From JARDZU01 sp963730285 (GTDB lineage Bacteria > Actinomycetota > Acidimicrobiia > Spongiisociales > ZC4RG35): DNA of 64,000 nucleotides. The DNA lies in the NCBI GenBank assembly GCA_963730285.1, contig CAVSQY010000007.1:62001-126000 (forward strand), given 5' to 3'. The position numbers and the translations under genes were made by a program. Shown in pieces: positions 16,996 to 25,391 of the stretch (positions are counted from its first letter, which is position 1; each line of letters begins with the position of its first letter). The notes beneath the pieces were generated by a model. The model had not been told where the DNA came from. It saw only the letters and a program-made list of their open reading frames with translations, and searched no databases.

Positions 16996-18396
16996 CTATG
17001 AAGCTGGCTTCCGGTGGCCGATTACCAATGGCCTGTCATAGCCCGGGGGCGCCACTGTGTCCACATAGGGGAACCCGTTGACTTCCATGATGGATCTCGT
17101 GAAACCGAGGGACGCTCTGCGATAGGTGTCCGGGTCGAGCCGGCCGATGTCGCGTTGTTCGTTGCACTCCAAAACCAAGATGGGCGTGATGTCGCTGATC
17201 TGTTGGATGAGACTGCCCATGCCCGACTCATCCAGGTAGTAGAGAGCGCACAGGGCGGTGACCATATCGAATGTGCCCAACCCCATCGAGGCGAGATCAC
17301 GCATGTCTGCCTGAACCCAGGAATAGTCGTAGATCTGGCCATCCGACCATTCAAAGGCCCTTTTGAGAAACTCACCTTGAGCCAGGCGGCCCTGGTCGTG
17401 TTCTATGCCGATCACGGAGGTCGCTCCGGCCCTCAGCATCTGGAGGGCGTTGTGACCGTTGTTGGCGCCGATGTCGAGAATTCGTTTGCCGCTTGGGTCG
17501 GGGAGACCACTTCGGAGGATGTACTCCCAGCGGCCCCAGCCGACTCCCAGATTCCAGATAGGCCCGATTCGAAGCCCGGCGCCGAGATATGCGGGTGAGT
17601 ACCAATGCGAGAGGGTCGGATCCGACCTGGTGCGGAGAGCTTGTCGCATGCTGAGATAGGTCGGGAACTCGGTGCGGAATACCGCGTTGAAGGACTCGAT
17701 GTCGGCGTCGGCCAGGAGTCTGAGGCTGTCCCAACTCAGCCCCGAGTAATCCCTGGCTCCAGAAAAGTCGACCCACCAGGGTCGTCCGTCTTCGGCGATG
17801 ACAATCATGTCTGGGTCGATTTCGCCCAGTATCAGGCCAGCTCGATGGATCACATTCAGGTCGGACCAGATCTGGTCTATGACTTTCCGGTTTGAGAGCT
17901 CAGGAGACTCGCTCAAAGGCGTGCCTCTCACGGAGGACACGAGCAAAGCAGGAGTGGAGTAGTCGATCTCGACGATTCTGGGAGTCGAAAGCCCCAAGGC
18001 GTTGAGCGTGGTTAGTGCGTTGACCTGATTGAGAAAGGCATCTTGGCTGCCGCCCAAGCTGAAATCGTGGGCCGCCATGTGGCCGGCAACTCCATTTCCC
18101 AAGGTCCGAATCGCCCCAGTCGTTTCTGCTCGGGTCGCTGTTGGTCGGGGCCGGCGTGCCAGTCGTCTCATGCGACCACGCGCACGGGCAGCATCGAGTC
18201 TTGGTCGGATCGTGCGGTAGAGGTGTAGGAAGGGAAGCTGCAGAGTGGTTCGTAGCTGGTCGATCATGGTCGCCCTGACCAGGCCGGCACTGCTCCTCGG
18301 TCCAAGCCGCCGTGCTGTGGCGAGAAGACGCCCGAACCTCGAGCGGGTCGGGGAGGCTGAAGGTCGGTACGGGATGTGATCCGGCTTCGCGATCAC
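16996..18396 (-). CDS. Kinase-like domain fused to SAM-dependent methyltransferase
   Basis: 466-residue two-domain protein. Residues ~90-250 resemble a small RIO/LPS-kinase-type fold: an N-lobe with a P-loop-like segment (HDFSLGGSQ), a hinge (PALLVSSVRGTPL), and then LILGEIDPDMIVIAEDGRP and WWVDFSGARDY. Against the usual HGDLHPGN, the catalytic Asp is Glu and the metal Asn is Met, so it is probably a pseudokinase. Residues ~300-440 are a class I methyltransferase: ILDIGANNGHNALQM (motif I), VIGIEHD (motif II) and FDMVTALCALYYLDE. The frame starts at GTG 18396, but a later start such as ATG for MIDQLRTTLQL is possible. Substrate unknown. Confidence 0.7.
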   Translation of the reverse strand: MIAKPDHIPYRPSASPTRSRFGRLLATARRLGPRSSAGLVRATMIDQLRTTLQLPFLHLYRTIRPRLDAARARGRMRRLARRPRPTATRAETTGAIRTLGNGVAGHMAAHDFSLGGSQDAFLNQVNALTTLNALGLSTPRIVEIDYSTPALLVSSVRGTPLSESPELSNRKVIDQIWSDLNVIHRAGLILGEIDPDMIVIAEDGRPWWVDFSGARDYSGLSWDSLRLLADADIESFNAVFRTEFPTYLSMRQALRTRSDPTLSHWYSPAYLGAGLRIGPIWNLGVGWGRWEYILRSGLPDPSGKRILDIGANNGHNALQMLRAGATSVIGIEHDQGRLAQGEFLKRAFEWSDGQIYDYSWVQADMRDLASMGLGTFDMVTALCALYYLDESGMGSLIQQISDITPILVLECNEQRDIGRLDPDTYRRASLGFTRSIMEVNGFPYVDTVAPPGYDRPLVIGHRKPAS

Positions 18397-18542
18397 AGTC
18401 GGCTCTCGCTGGGCATCCTTTCAGCCTCCGCGTCGACCCTGTGATCCACCTGTGAGAACGCTGGCATTCAGCCCGACGGGTGATGATCAGACTGGCCCCT
18501 TCGTCGGTGACGATCTTCAAACCGGGTGTCTGACGGCCAGCC

Positions 18543-18896
18543 TCAACCGAGCACTCTCTTTGCCTCCTCGGACAACTCGTCGATGTCCTTTCCGGATTCT
18601 TCGGCAAGGAGCCTCCTGATGCCGGGGGAGATCGTTTCGAGCACGCCACTCATTCTCTGGAGCACGGATCGCTGCGCCTTCATGCGGGCTGCCTCGTCGG
18701 CTGGTGTGACGAGATCGTCGATGATCGACCCCTCGGCGCGCGATGCGACCAACGGATCGGCCATCCCGCGCACCCACACCAATGTGCGTTTTCCCGGGCC
18801 GCGCCCTTCGCTGATGGGCTCGACCGCGATGACGTCATCGGAGCGCACATAAGCCCCATATCCGAGGGCGACCAGTTGACCGGATTGAATCCTCAT
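18543..18896 (-). CDS. Small protein with RemA/DUF370-like N-terminus
   Basis: 117-residue protein. The start is set at ATG 18896 because AGGAGG lies 5 nt upstream, although the frame is open to 18950. Residues 6-35 (QLVALGYGAYVRSDDVIAVE) resemble the beginning of RemA/DUF370 proteins, small DNA-binding regulators whose founding member activates biofilm genes in Bacillus. The middle (KRTLVWVRGMADPLVASR) is compatible, and the C-terminal ~50 residues form a charged helix ending ELSEEAKRVLG. The family call is tentative. It is divergent from the PspC gene. Confidence 0.5.
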   Translation of the reverse strand: MRIQSGQLVALGYGAYVRSDDVIAVEPISEGRGPGKRTLVWVRGMADPLVASRAEGSIIDDLVTPADEAARMKAQRSVLQRMSGVLETISPGIRRLLAEESGKDIDELSEEAKRVLG

Positions 18897-18986
18897 CCAT
18901 TCCTCCTGCTCATGTCCGACAGTACCGGGGAGGGCCGACAGAATCCCCATTGCCGATCGAACGGGCCCAACGCGTAGGTTGAGGCC

Positions 18987-19193
18987 ATGACGAGCGAGCA
19001 GACCCCGCGTCTGGTGCGACCCAAAGAGGGGCGGATGGTGGCCGGTGTGGCGGCGGGCCTGGCCGACCGGTTCGGGATGTCCAGGGGCACCATGCGACTG
19101 TTATTCATCTTGTCACTGGTCCTCCCAGGCCCACAAGCCCTGATCTATGTCATCCTCTGGATCGTCATCCCCGAAGAGCCCGAGGCTGAGTAG
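18987..19193 (+). CDS. PspC-domain membrane protein
   Basis: 68-residue PspC-domain protein: LVRPKEGRMVAGVAAGLADR (the conserved start), a helix pair RLLFILSLVLPGPQALIYVI, and the final WIVIPEEPEAE. PspC proteins are small inner-membrane components or sensors of the phage-shock response. In actinobacteria they often occur without other psp genes, as here. It converges on the Ddn-like gene with only 2 bp between stops. Confidence 0.85.
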   Translation: MTSEQTPRLVRPKEGRMVAGVAAGLADRFGMSRGTMRLLFILSLVLPGPQALIYVILWIVIPEEPEAE

Positions 19194-19195
19194 GT

Positions 19196-19663
19196 TCAGA
19201 CCGGGTGTAACCGAACCAAGGGGATCTGACGCGAGACGTTGTCCTGATACTTCTGGAAGAAAGGCGCCCAGGACGTCACCCTCTCCCACAACTTGGCTCG
19301 CTCCGGACCCCCGAGGACACTGGCCTCGGCTTCGAAGAACTCAGCCTTCTGCCTGACCCAGACGTGGGGATCGGCTACCAGGTTCAGATACCAAACGGGG
19401 TGGTTGGGTGCCCCACCCTTCGATGCCACGACGATCAGATCATCTCCATCGTGGTAGGCGACTATTGGGACGCGTCTGATCTCGCCGCTCTTTCGTCCCG
19501 TCGTGTAGAGAAGGATGAGGTCGTTGGCGAGGGCATAGTCCACTTCCGAGCCGTCGCTCGCCAGATACTGGTCGATGTGGCTCTGGCCCCAGGATGTGGG
19601 ATTGTTTTTCGCCATCTTTTCTATCGGGTGCATTTCTGTTTGATGTCGGGTCTCTTCGCTCAC
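19196..19663 (-). CDS. Ddn-like F420-binding nitroreductase-family protein
   Basis: About 155-residue split-barrel protein of the deazaflavin (F420)-dependent nitroreductase family. Family landmarks are LLYTTGRKSGEIRRVPI, VASKGGAPNHPVWYLNL and the C-terminal FFQKYQDNVSRQIPLVRL. M. tuberculosis Ddn activates pretomanid and reduces quinones; the role here is unknown. The frame is open into the divergent gene, so a downstream start is needed: GTG 19663 (VSEETRHQTE) or ATG 19633 (MHPIEKM). Neither has a strong ribosome site. With the LLM protein at 8.9 kb it suggests that the organism makes F420. Confidence 0.8.
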   Translation of the reverse strand: MSEETRHQTEMHPIEKMAKNNPTSWGQSHIDQYLASDGSEVDYALANDLILLYTTGRKSGEIRRVPIVAYHDGDDLIVVASKGGAPNHPVWYLNLVADPHVWVRQKAEFFEAEASVLGGPERAKLWERVTSWAPFFQKYQDNVSRQIPLVRLHPV

Positions 19664-19724
19664 GTCCCACACAACACGCGAAACGCCCATCTGCTTCCGG
19701 GCGTCTCTGCCATAGGCTGATCGG

Positions 19725-20630
19725 GTGAATGTGACCAACGCCGATCGTGTCGTCTTCCCCGGTGACGCCATCACCAAAGGCGAAGTTGTCGACTACTACA
19801 TAGGGGTGGCGGGGAGGATGTTGCCCTATCTGTCTGGGCGGGCCCTCACCGTGGAGCGGTATCCCAGAGGTATCGGGGACAAAGGCTTCATGCAGAAGAA
19901 TGCGCCCGATCATTATCCCGCAGATCTGATCGCCCGGCACGAGGTTCCAAAGGAGGAGGGTGGAACCACCGTCTATCCGGTGATCGACAGCGAGGAGGCG
20001 ATCGCATTCTTCGCCAACCTCGGTGTGATCACCTTTCACGTGCCGCCAGTCAAGGCGGACGACGAGTTTCATCCCGACTGGGTCGTCTGGGATCTGGACC
20101 CGCCATCGGGGCGTATCGATCTCGTCCGGGAGGCGGCAAAGCACATGCGGGCGATGCTGGAGGGATTCGGAATTCCCACGATGCCACTCTCCTCGGGGTC
20201 GAAGGGCTATCACCTCCGCGCCAGGGTCGAACGGGGCATAACCATCGATCGGCTGGCCGCCACCGTGCGCGGAACTGCCGAGTTGGCGGCAGCTACCCAC
20301 CCTGACGTGATGACCGTCGCCTTTCGCAAGTCGGAGAGAGAAGGCCGGGTGTTCGTCGACTGGATGAGAAACACCCCGCGATCGACTGCAGTGGCTCCTT
20401 GGTCGCTGCGGCCTCGGCCCGGTGCACCCGTCGCCACGCCCCTCGCCTGGGAGGAGCTCGATGAGATCGCACCGGACGGAGTGACCATGCGAGCTATCGG
20501 GCCTCGCCTCGAGATGGATGTCTGGTCAGACATGGATCCCCTCGATTTGGAGCATGCTGGCACCGCGGTGTCCAAGGCGCTCGCAGAGGCCGGCATCGAG
20601 CTCGAGCCCTTCGACCGCTTTAGATCCTGA
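19725..20630 (+). CDS. LigD-type primase-polymerase (PolDom/PrimPol)
   Basis: 301-residue stand-alone polymerase domain of the LigD family, which adds (ribo)nucleotides at DNA ends and gaps. Landmarks: GEVVDYYIGVAGRMLPYLSG, RYPRGIGDKGFMQKNAP, the metal pair in WDLDPPSG (Asp123, Asp125), SSGSKGYHL, and a third catalytic Asp in FVDWMRNTP, with the basic YP/APWSLRPRPGAPVATPL tail. It is followed 25 bp later by an ATP-dependent ligase gene and then a helicase, a probable repair operon. No Ku gene is in the window, so a full NHEJ system is not shown. GTG start. Confidence 0.9.
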   Translation: MNVTNADRVVFPGDAITKGEVVDYYIGVAGRMLPYLSGRALTVERYPRGIGDKGFMQKNAPDHYPADLIARHEVPKEEGGTTVYPVIDSEEAIAFFANLGVITFHVPPVKADDEFHPDWVVWDLDPPSGRIDLVREAAKHMRAMLEGFGIPTMPLSSGSKGYHLRARVERGITIDRLAATVRGTAELAAATHPDVMTVAFRKSEREGRVFVDWMRNTPRSTAVAPWSLRPRPGAPVATPLAWEELDEIAPDGVTMRAIGPRLEMDVWSDMDPLDLEHAGTAVSKALAEAGIELEPFDRFRS

Positions 20631-20655
20631 AACAGCGAGCGGATAACCTCGGTGC

Positions 20656-22164
20656 GTGCAGTTTGCGGAGCTCGTCGCCACTTCCGACGCCGTGTCCTCG
20701 ACCCGCTCGCGATCGGCGAAGGTGGAATATCTCGCCGAATTGCTGGGGCGTCTTTCACCTGAAGAGGCTCCAATCGCCGTCTCCTTTCTGAGCGGGCGAC
20801 CTCGGCAGGAGAGGTTGGGGATCGGTCACGTAACCGTTGGCGCGGCAAGGCCACCCGCCGTCGCCAGACCCGACCTCACGATCATCGACGTCGACACCAT
20901 CCTCGAGGAGATCTCTCAAACCTCCGGTCATGGTTCAAAGGGCCGCAAAGAAGCCCTGCTGGCAGGCCTGCTGGGGCGTGCCACAAAGGCCGAGCAACTA
21001 TTTCTCCGTGGTCTCATCTTGCGCAACCTGAGACAGGGCGCCCTGGACGGCGTAATGGCCGATGCAGTGGCAGCGGCTCTCGAAGTTTCCGTCGAGGACG
21101 TCCGACGCTCTGCCATGCTCGAAGGGGATCTCGTGTCCGTGGCGTCGAGAGCATTGGTCGAGGGTGCAGAGTCCCTGGTGCACTCCCGGCTCTCCGTCTT
21201 CACCCCGGTGCAACCAATGTTGGCCAAGACCGCCGCCACGGCAGGCGAGGCCGTCGCGGCACTGGGGAGTGCCATCGTGGAGTGGAAGTTGGATGGGGCC
21301 CGGGTTCAGGTGCATCGCGAGCGGCGGGTTGTATCCGTTTTCAGCAGGAACCTCAACGACATAACCGAACGCGTCCCCGAGGTGGTCGAGGCCGCACTCT
21401 CATTCGACTCAACGTCGTTCATCCTCGACGGCGAGGCCCTGCTACTCGACCAGGGAGGCTCTCCAAGGCCGTTCCAGGACTCGATGAGCAGCTTCGGAGC
21501 CGAGCGTGGTCGTCGTCCGAGGCTCACCGCCTTCTATTTCGACTGTCTCCAGCTCGATGGTGCCGACCTGATCGACCTGCCCCTTTGGGAGCGCCGTGAC
21601 AAGCTGAGATCTCGGTGGCCGGCCCCGGCGTTGGTCGAATCAGTCGTCACCAGCGATCCGGTCACGGCCGATCGGTTCTTCAGTCGAGCTGTGGCCGACG
21701 GTTTCGAAGGAGTGGTGGTCAAGGACCCCAATCAGCCCTATCAGGCCGGCAGGCGGGGAGCCGGGTGGCTGAAAGTGAAGCCAACCCACACCCTCGACCT
21801 GGTAGTGCTGGCCGCGGAATGGGGCTCGGGTCGTCGACAGGGTTGGCTCTCGAACCTGCATCTGGGTGCGTTGGGCGAGGACGGTCAGATGGTGATGTTG
21901 GGGAAGACCTTCAAGGGCCTCACCGACGAGATGCTGCGGTGGCAGACCGACCGATTCCTCGAGATCGAGGATCACCGCCAAGGGCGCGTTGTGTACCTCA
22001 AGCCGGAGATCGTCTACGAGGTCGCCTTCGATGGTGTGCAGCGAAGCACCAGGTACCCAGGTGGAGTCGCTCTCCGATTTGCCCGGGTGAAGCAGTACCG
22101 GGATGACAAGAGCCCGAAGGATGCCGACACCGTTGCCACTGTCCGTAGCTTCATGAGAGGGTGA
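20656..22164 (+). CDS. ATP-dependent DNA ligase (LigB type)
   Basis: 502-residue ATP-dependent DNA ligase. An N-terminal helical DNA-binding domain (~1-185) is followed by the adenylation domain with EWKLDGARVQVH, in which Lys211 is the AMP-accepting residue, then FILDGEALLLD, TAFYFDCLQLDG, EGVVVKDPNQPY and the motif V region GWLKVKPTHTLDLVV, and an OB-fold at the C-terminus. Domain order and length match the mycobacterial LigB group rather than LigD or LigC. GTG start, 25 bp after the polymerase gene. Confidence 0.92.
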   Translation: MQFAELVATSDAVSSTRSRSAKVEYLAELLGRLSPEEAPIAVSFLSGRPRQERLGIGHVTVGAARPPAVARPDLTIIDVDTILEEISQTSGHGSKGRKEALLAGLLGRATKAEQLFLRGLILRNLRQGALDGVMADAVAAALEVSVEDVRRSAMLEGDLVSVASRALVEGAESLVHSRLSVFTPVQPMLAKTAATAGEAVAALGSAIVEWKLDGARVQVHRERRVVSVFSRNLNDITERVPEVVEAALSFDSTSFILDGEALLLDQGGSPRPFQDSMSSFGAERGRRPRLTAFYFDCLQLDGADLIDLPLWERRDKLRSRWPAPALVESVVTSDPVTADRFFSRAVADGFEGVVVKDPNQPYQAGRRGAGWLKVKPTHTLDLVVLAAEWGSGRRQGWLSNLHLGALGEDGQMVMLGKTFKGLTDEMLRWQTDRFLEIEDHRQGRVVYLKPEIVYEVAFDGVQRSTRYPGGVALRFARVKQYRDDKSPKDADTVATVRSFMRG

Positions 22165-22210
22165 TGGAAGGCTCCTGTCATTGGTCACAGGCACCCCTTA
22201 ACCTCGGGTC

Positions 22211-24979
22211 GTGACCGTACCCGGCCCCATCGAGCTCGGGCGCTCCGTGGTGGTAAGCGCGGGGGCATCCCCTCCGGCTCCATGGGCGGACCGCGAGTCG
22301 ATCATCATCTCCGACACGTTGTTGACCGACCATCAGCGTTTGTCGGAGATGACCGACCGGGTGCAGCGTCGATACGTCCAACGGATTCCCACCACCTTCG
22401 TGCTCGAGGTTCAACCAGACGAATTCTCCCGACGTGAGACCACCAGCCTTCCCCCCTACGACCTCGGGGCAACGTTCAGTTTCCTCCGAGAGCGGCTGAT
22501 GAAGTCGGTGTGGCACAACTCCTACGATGCCCGTGATGGGGAGCCAATCTGGTGGTGGGCGCGCAAGGCCTCGAGCCGTCTTGGATTGCGTTTGGCCGGG
22601 CCGGCCGACCTGATCGACGGTGAGGGGAGAGCGGTTTGGATCGATGGCGGGCCGCGTCAACCCCTGGCGATCGATGACATCGTCATCCACCACGAGTCGG
22701 TGGATCTCGGACGAGCCACTCCCGTGCCCACCAAACGATGGTCTATTGAAGGGCTCGCAGAGGACCAAATCGACGCAGTGCGCCATTTGGTGGGGCCGGC
22801 CCGAGTGGTGGCCCCCGCCGGGTCGGGCAAGACCAAGGTCCTCACCTCTCGTATCCGTCATCTGATCGAAGATCGGCTGGTCGAGCCCGAGCTGCTGATT
22901 GCCTTGGCGTACAACCGGCGTGCGGCCGAGGACATGGCCACACGTCTTCCGCCAACGGTCAGGCTCGATGTGCGGACCATCCACTCACTGGGTTGGGAGA
23001 TCCTTCGGATGGCCAAACCGAGCCTCAGGTTGATAGGCGAACACGAACAGAGGCGTCTCCTCGAGCCGATCGCCCCAGCGCCCCCCCGCGCCAACACCGA
23101 CGTGATCGGACCCTATCTCGAGGCTCTGGACGAAGTGAGGATCGGCCTTCGGCACCCGGATAGCGTTGAGGCCGAACGCGATGACATCCCGGCATTTGCT
23201 GAGACATTCCAACGCTATCGGGACGCCTTGGCGCGTCGAGATGAGGCAGATCACTCCGAACAGATCTACGGCGCCATCGAAGGCCTCTGTCGTTTTCCCG
23301 ACCTCCGGGCCTATTGGCAGGACCGTTGTCGCCATCTTCTCGTGGACGAGTTCCAGGATTTGACGCCTGCATATCTGTTGTTGATTCGACTCGTTTCGTC
23401 GCCCGGGTTGAACGTATTCGGGGTCGGCGATGACGACCAGGTCATCTACGGCTACGCCGGGGCAGACCCGGGCTTCCTGATCGATTACGAGAACCTCTTT
23501 CCGGGTGCGGGCTCCCATGCACTGGAAGTCAACTATCGCTGCCCGGCCGATGTGGTGGAGGCAGCCGCGAATCTGGTCGGATACAACCTGAGGAGGGTCA
23601 CCAAGACAATCCGGGCGGCAAGCCGAGACGAGGGGCTGGTGGTCGTCACACACTCGGGAGACACGCTTGCCTCTGCCGCCGCCGAACAAATAGGTGTGTT
23701 GATGAGACGGGGCCGGCCCCCGTCCTCGATAGCGGTGTTGGCGCGTGTCAACTCGAGTCTCCTGCCGGTTCAGCTCTCGCTGACCGAGGCTGGAGTTCCG
23801 TTCAGCACGCCCCTGGCAGAATCCCTTCTCGATCGCACGGTGCTCAGGGCAGCGCTCGCCTGGATCCGGATCGCGGTCGATCCCGAATCCATGAGCCGGA
23901 ACGATCTCTTCGAAGTCATCCGTAGGCCTGGCCGCGGCATCACCAGGTTGTTCACAGAGCTCATCGGACGGAGGGCCGGGCCTTTCTCGCTCGACGACCT
24001 GGTGGAGTTGGGCACTGGCCTCGATGGCAGGCGCTCGTCACGGTGGAACGGTTTCTGCGATGACATCCTGGCCGTCTCTGCCGCCACCGACACCACCGCA
24101 CACCTGCTCGATTTGCTCATCGATGAGGTCGGCCTCGACAGAGCGGCGTCAGCTCTCGACGCGGGCCGGGCCCACGCCGATCGGGCGGCACAAAGCGACG
24201 ACTTGATCGCGTTGCGTCGAGCTTCGGCCTTTGGCCCCGGCCCCGATCGGTTCGAGGCATGGCTGCGGTCCTCCCTTCGTCGCCCCGAAGAGGAGGCCGG
24301 GGTGACACTGTCCACGGTGCACCGCGTCAAGGGTTTGGAATGGGACCATGTCCTCGTATTCGGAGCGGACCAGGGAGCTATGCCACATGAGCTCTCAGAT
24401 GACGTCGAAGAAGAGCGGCGTGTCTTTCACGTGGCGATTACCCGGGGTCGCAAGACGGTGACCATCCTTGCTGACGAGAAGCGACCATCTCGATTTCTCA
24501 CCGAGATCGATGGTTCGGCTCCGTTGCCCACCCGATCCGAACCACGCGTCGACCGAGCTGCGGCGTTACCTCCACGTGACGCCATCCACGTAACCCCTGG
24601 GGACGTGGTCACCGTCGGTGGGGGTTATACGGGGACCGTCGACGAGATCTTGGTCACAGGAGTCCTGGTCAAATTGGATACGGCGACCATGGCGGTGCCC
24701 TGGGGAGAGAAGGTGGGCAAAGGGGGTTCGTCGGGACGTCTCACACCAGGTGTCGGCGACGCCAGTCCCGCGACGATCGAGCGACTCCGAGCCTGGCGTC
24801 TCGAGCAGGCGAGACAACAGGGTGTCCCTGCATATGTCGTTTTCAACGACCGAACCCTCGAGTCGCTGGCTTCGGTTCGCCCTGGCACCGTCGACGGGCT
24901 TCTCCAAATTCCCGGGATAGGCCCCGCCAAACTCGACGCGTACGGTGATCAGTTGCTCGACTTGCTCGCCTTCGACTGA
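22211..24979 (+). CDS. UvrD-like superfamily 1 DNA helicase with unusual N-terminus and helix-hairpin-helix/HRDC-like tail
   Basis: 922-residue helicase. Residues 1-~175 precede the motor and match nothing I recognise (WWWARKASSRLGLRLAGPADLI). The motor then begins GLAEDQIDAVRHL with Walker A APAGSGKT (201-208), motif Ia (ALAYNRRAAEDMATRLP), Walker B VDEFQDLTP, motif III GVGDDDQVIYGYAGA, motif IV (LEVNYRCPADVV), motif V TLSTVHRVKGLEWDHVLV and motif VI (RRVFHVAITRGRK). After a Gly-rich linker, residues ~855-920 form an HRDC/HhH-like segment (LLQIPGIGPAKLDAYG), like mycobacterial UvrD2. It follows the polymerase and ligase genes within 47 bp. Confidence 0.88.
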   Translation: MTVPGPIELGRSVVVSAGASPPAPWADRESIIISDTLLTDHQRLSEMTDRVQRRYVQRIPTTFVLEVQPDEFSRRETTSLPPYDLGATFSFLRERLMKSVWHNSYDARDGEPIWWWARKASSRLGLRLAGPADLIDGEGRAVWIDGGPRQPLAIDDIVIHHESVDLGRATPVPTKRWSIEGLAEDQIDAVRHLVGPARVVAPAGSGKTKVLTSRIRHLIEDRLVEPELLIALAYNRRAAEDMATRLPPTVRLDVRTIHSLGWEILRMAKPSLRLIGEHEQRRLLEPIAPAPPRANTDVIGPYLEALDEVRIGLRHPDSVEAERDDIPAFAETFQRYRDALARRDEADHSEQIYGAIEGLCRFPDLRAYWQDRCRHLLVDEFQDLTPAYLLLIRLVSSPGLNVFGVGDDDQVIYGYAGADPGFLIDYENLFPGAGSHALEVNYRCPADVVEAAANLVGYNLRRVTKTIRAASRDEGLVVVTHSGDTLASAAAEQIGVLMRRGRPPSSIAVLARVNSSLLPVQLSLTEAGVPFSTPLAESLLDRTVLRAALAWIRIAVDPESMSRNDLFEVIRRPGRGITRLFTELIGRRAGPFSLDDLVELGTGLDGRRSSRWNGFCDDILAVSAATDTTAHLLDLLIDEVGLDRAASALDAGRAHADRAAQSDDLIALRRASAFGPGPDRFEAWLRSSLRRPEEEAGVTLSTVHRVKGLEWDHVLVFGADQGAMPHELSDDVEEERRVFHVAITRGRKTVTILADEKRPSRFLTEIDGSAPLPTRSEPRVDRAAALPPRDAIHVTPGDVVTVGGGYTGTVDEILVTGVLVKLDTATMAVPWGEKVGKGGSSGRLTPGVGDASPATIERLRAWRLEQARQQGVPAYVVFNDRTLESLASVRPGTVDGLLQIPGIGPAKLDAYGDQLLDLLAFD

Positions 24980-25112
24980 GAAACAGGTCGGACAATCCAT
25001 CATTGGTGCGGACTAGTCCACTCCAGCGTTCTGACATTGAGTCTTGTTATCCACGCCCGATCTTCCGAGCCTGGAATGGAACGGGTACCCGAAGAGATAG
25101 GGCGGGAAGGGA

Positions 25113-25391
25113 TTGGCGTCCGAAGACCGTAGGAGTCAGCGCTGCTCACACGATGTGACGGTGACAGTCCGCATGTCGGGCCTGGAACGCGTCGTATGTG
25201 AGCGCTGTGGTCATGTCACGGTGCGCTACCTCTCCGCACTGTCGGGAAGCGTCGATCGGTCGCAGTTTGCACGGGAGGCCGATCGAGAGCGACGACATGT
25301 GGCGGAAACCCGGGATTCCGATCCAGAAGACGACCTCCCCGAACGTGACCCCCAGTGGGACTTTCGGGTCGACACGCGGTCGCAGTACTAG
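25113..25391 (+). CDS. Small C-x-H...C-x2-C zinc-ribbon-like protein, paralogue A
   Basis: 92-residue unrecognised protein. Cys11-x-His13, then 15 residues, then Cys29-x2-Cys32 form a likely zinc site: CSHDVTVTVRMSGLERVVCE followed by RCGHVTVRYL. The following GSVDRSQFAR and an acidic tail are shared in part with two other proteins in this window (38.9 and 43.8 kb). TTG 25113 is preceded by a purine-rich GGGAAGG, slightly close. There is no signal or membrane segment. It converges on the cyclase gene, and the two stop codons overlap. Metal binding is inferred; DNA, RNA or protein binding are all possible. Confidence 0.65.
   Translation: MASEDRRSQRCSHDVTVTVRMSGLERVVCERCGHVTVRYLSALSGSVDRSQFAREADRERRHVAETRDSDPEDDLPERDPQWDFRVDTRSQY

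Noticed and set aside
19725..22164. Complete bacterial NHEJ system
   Set aside because: Polymerase and ligase are present, but no Ku gene is in the window, so only the two enzymes are claimed.
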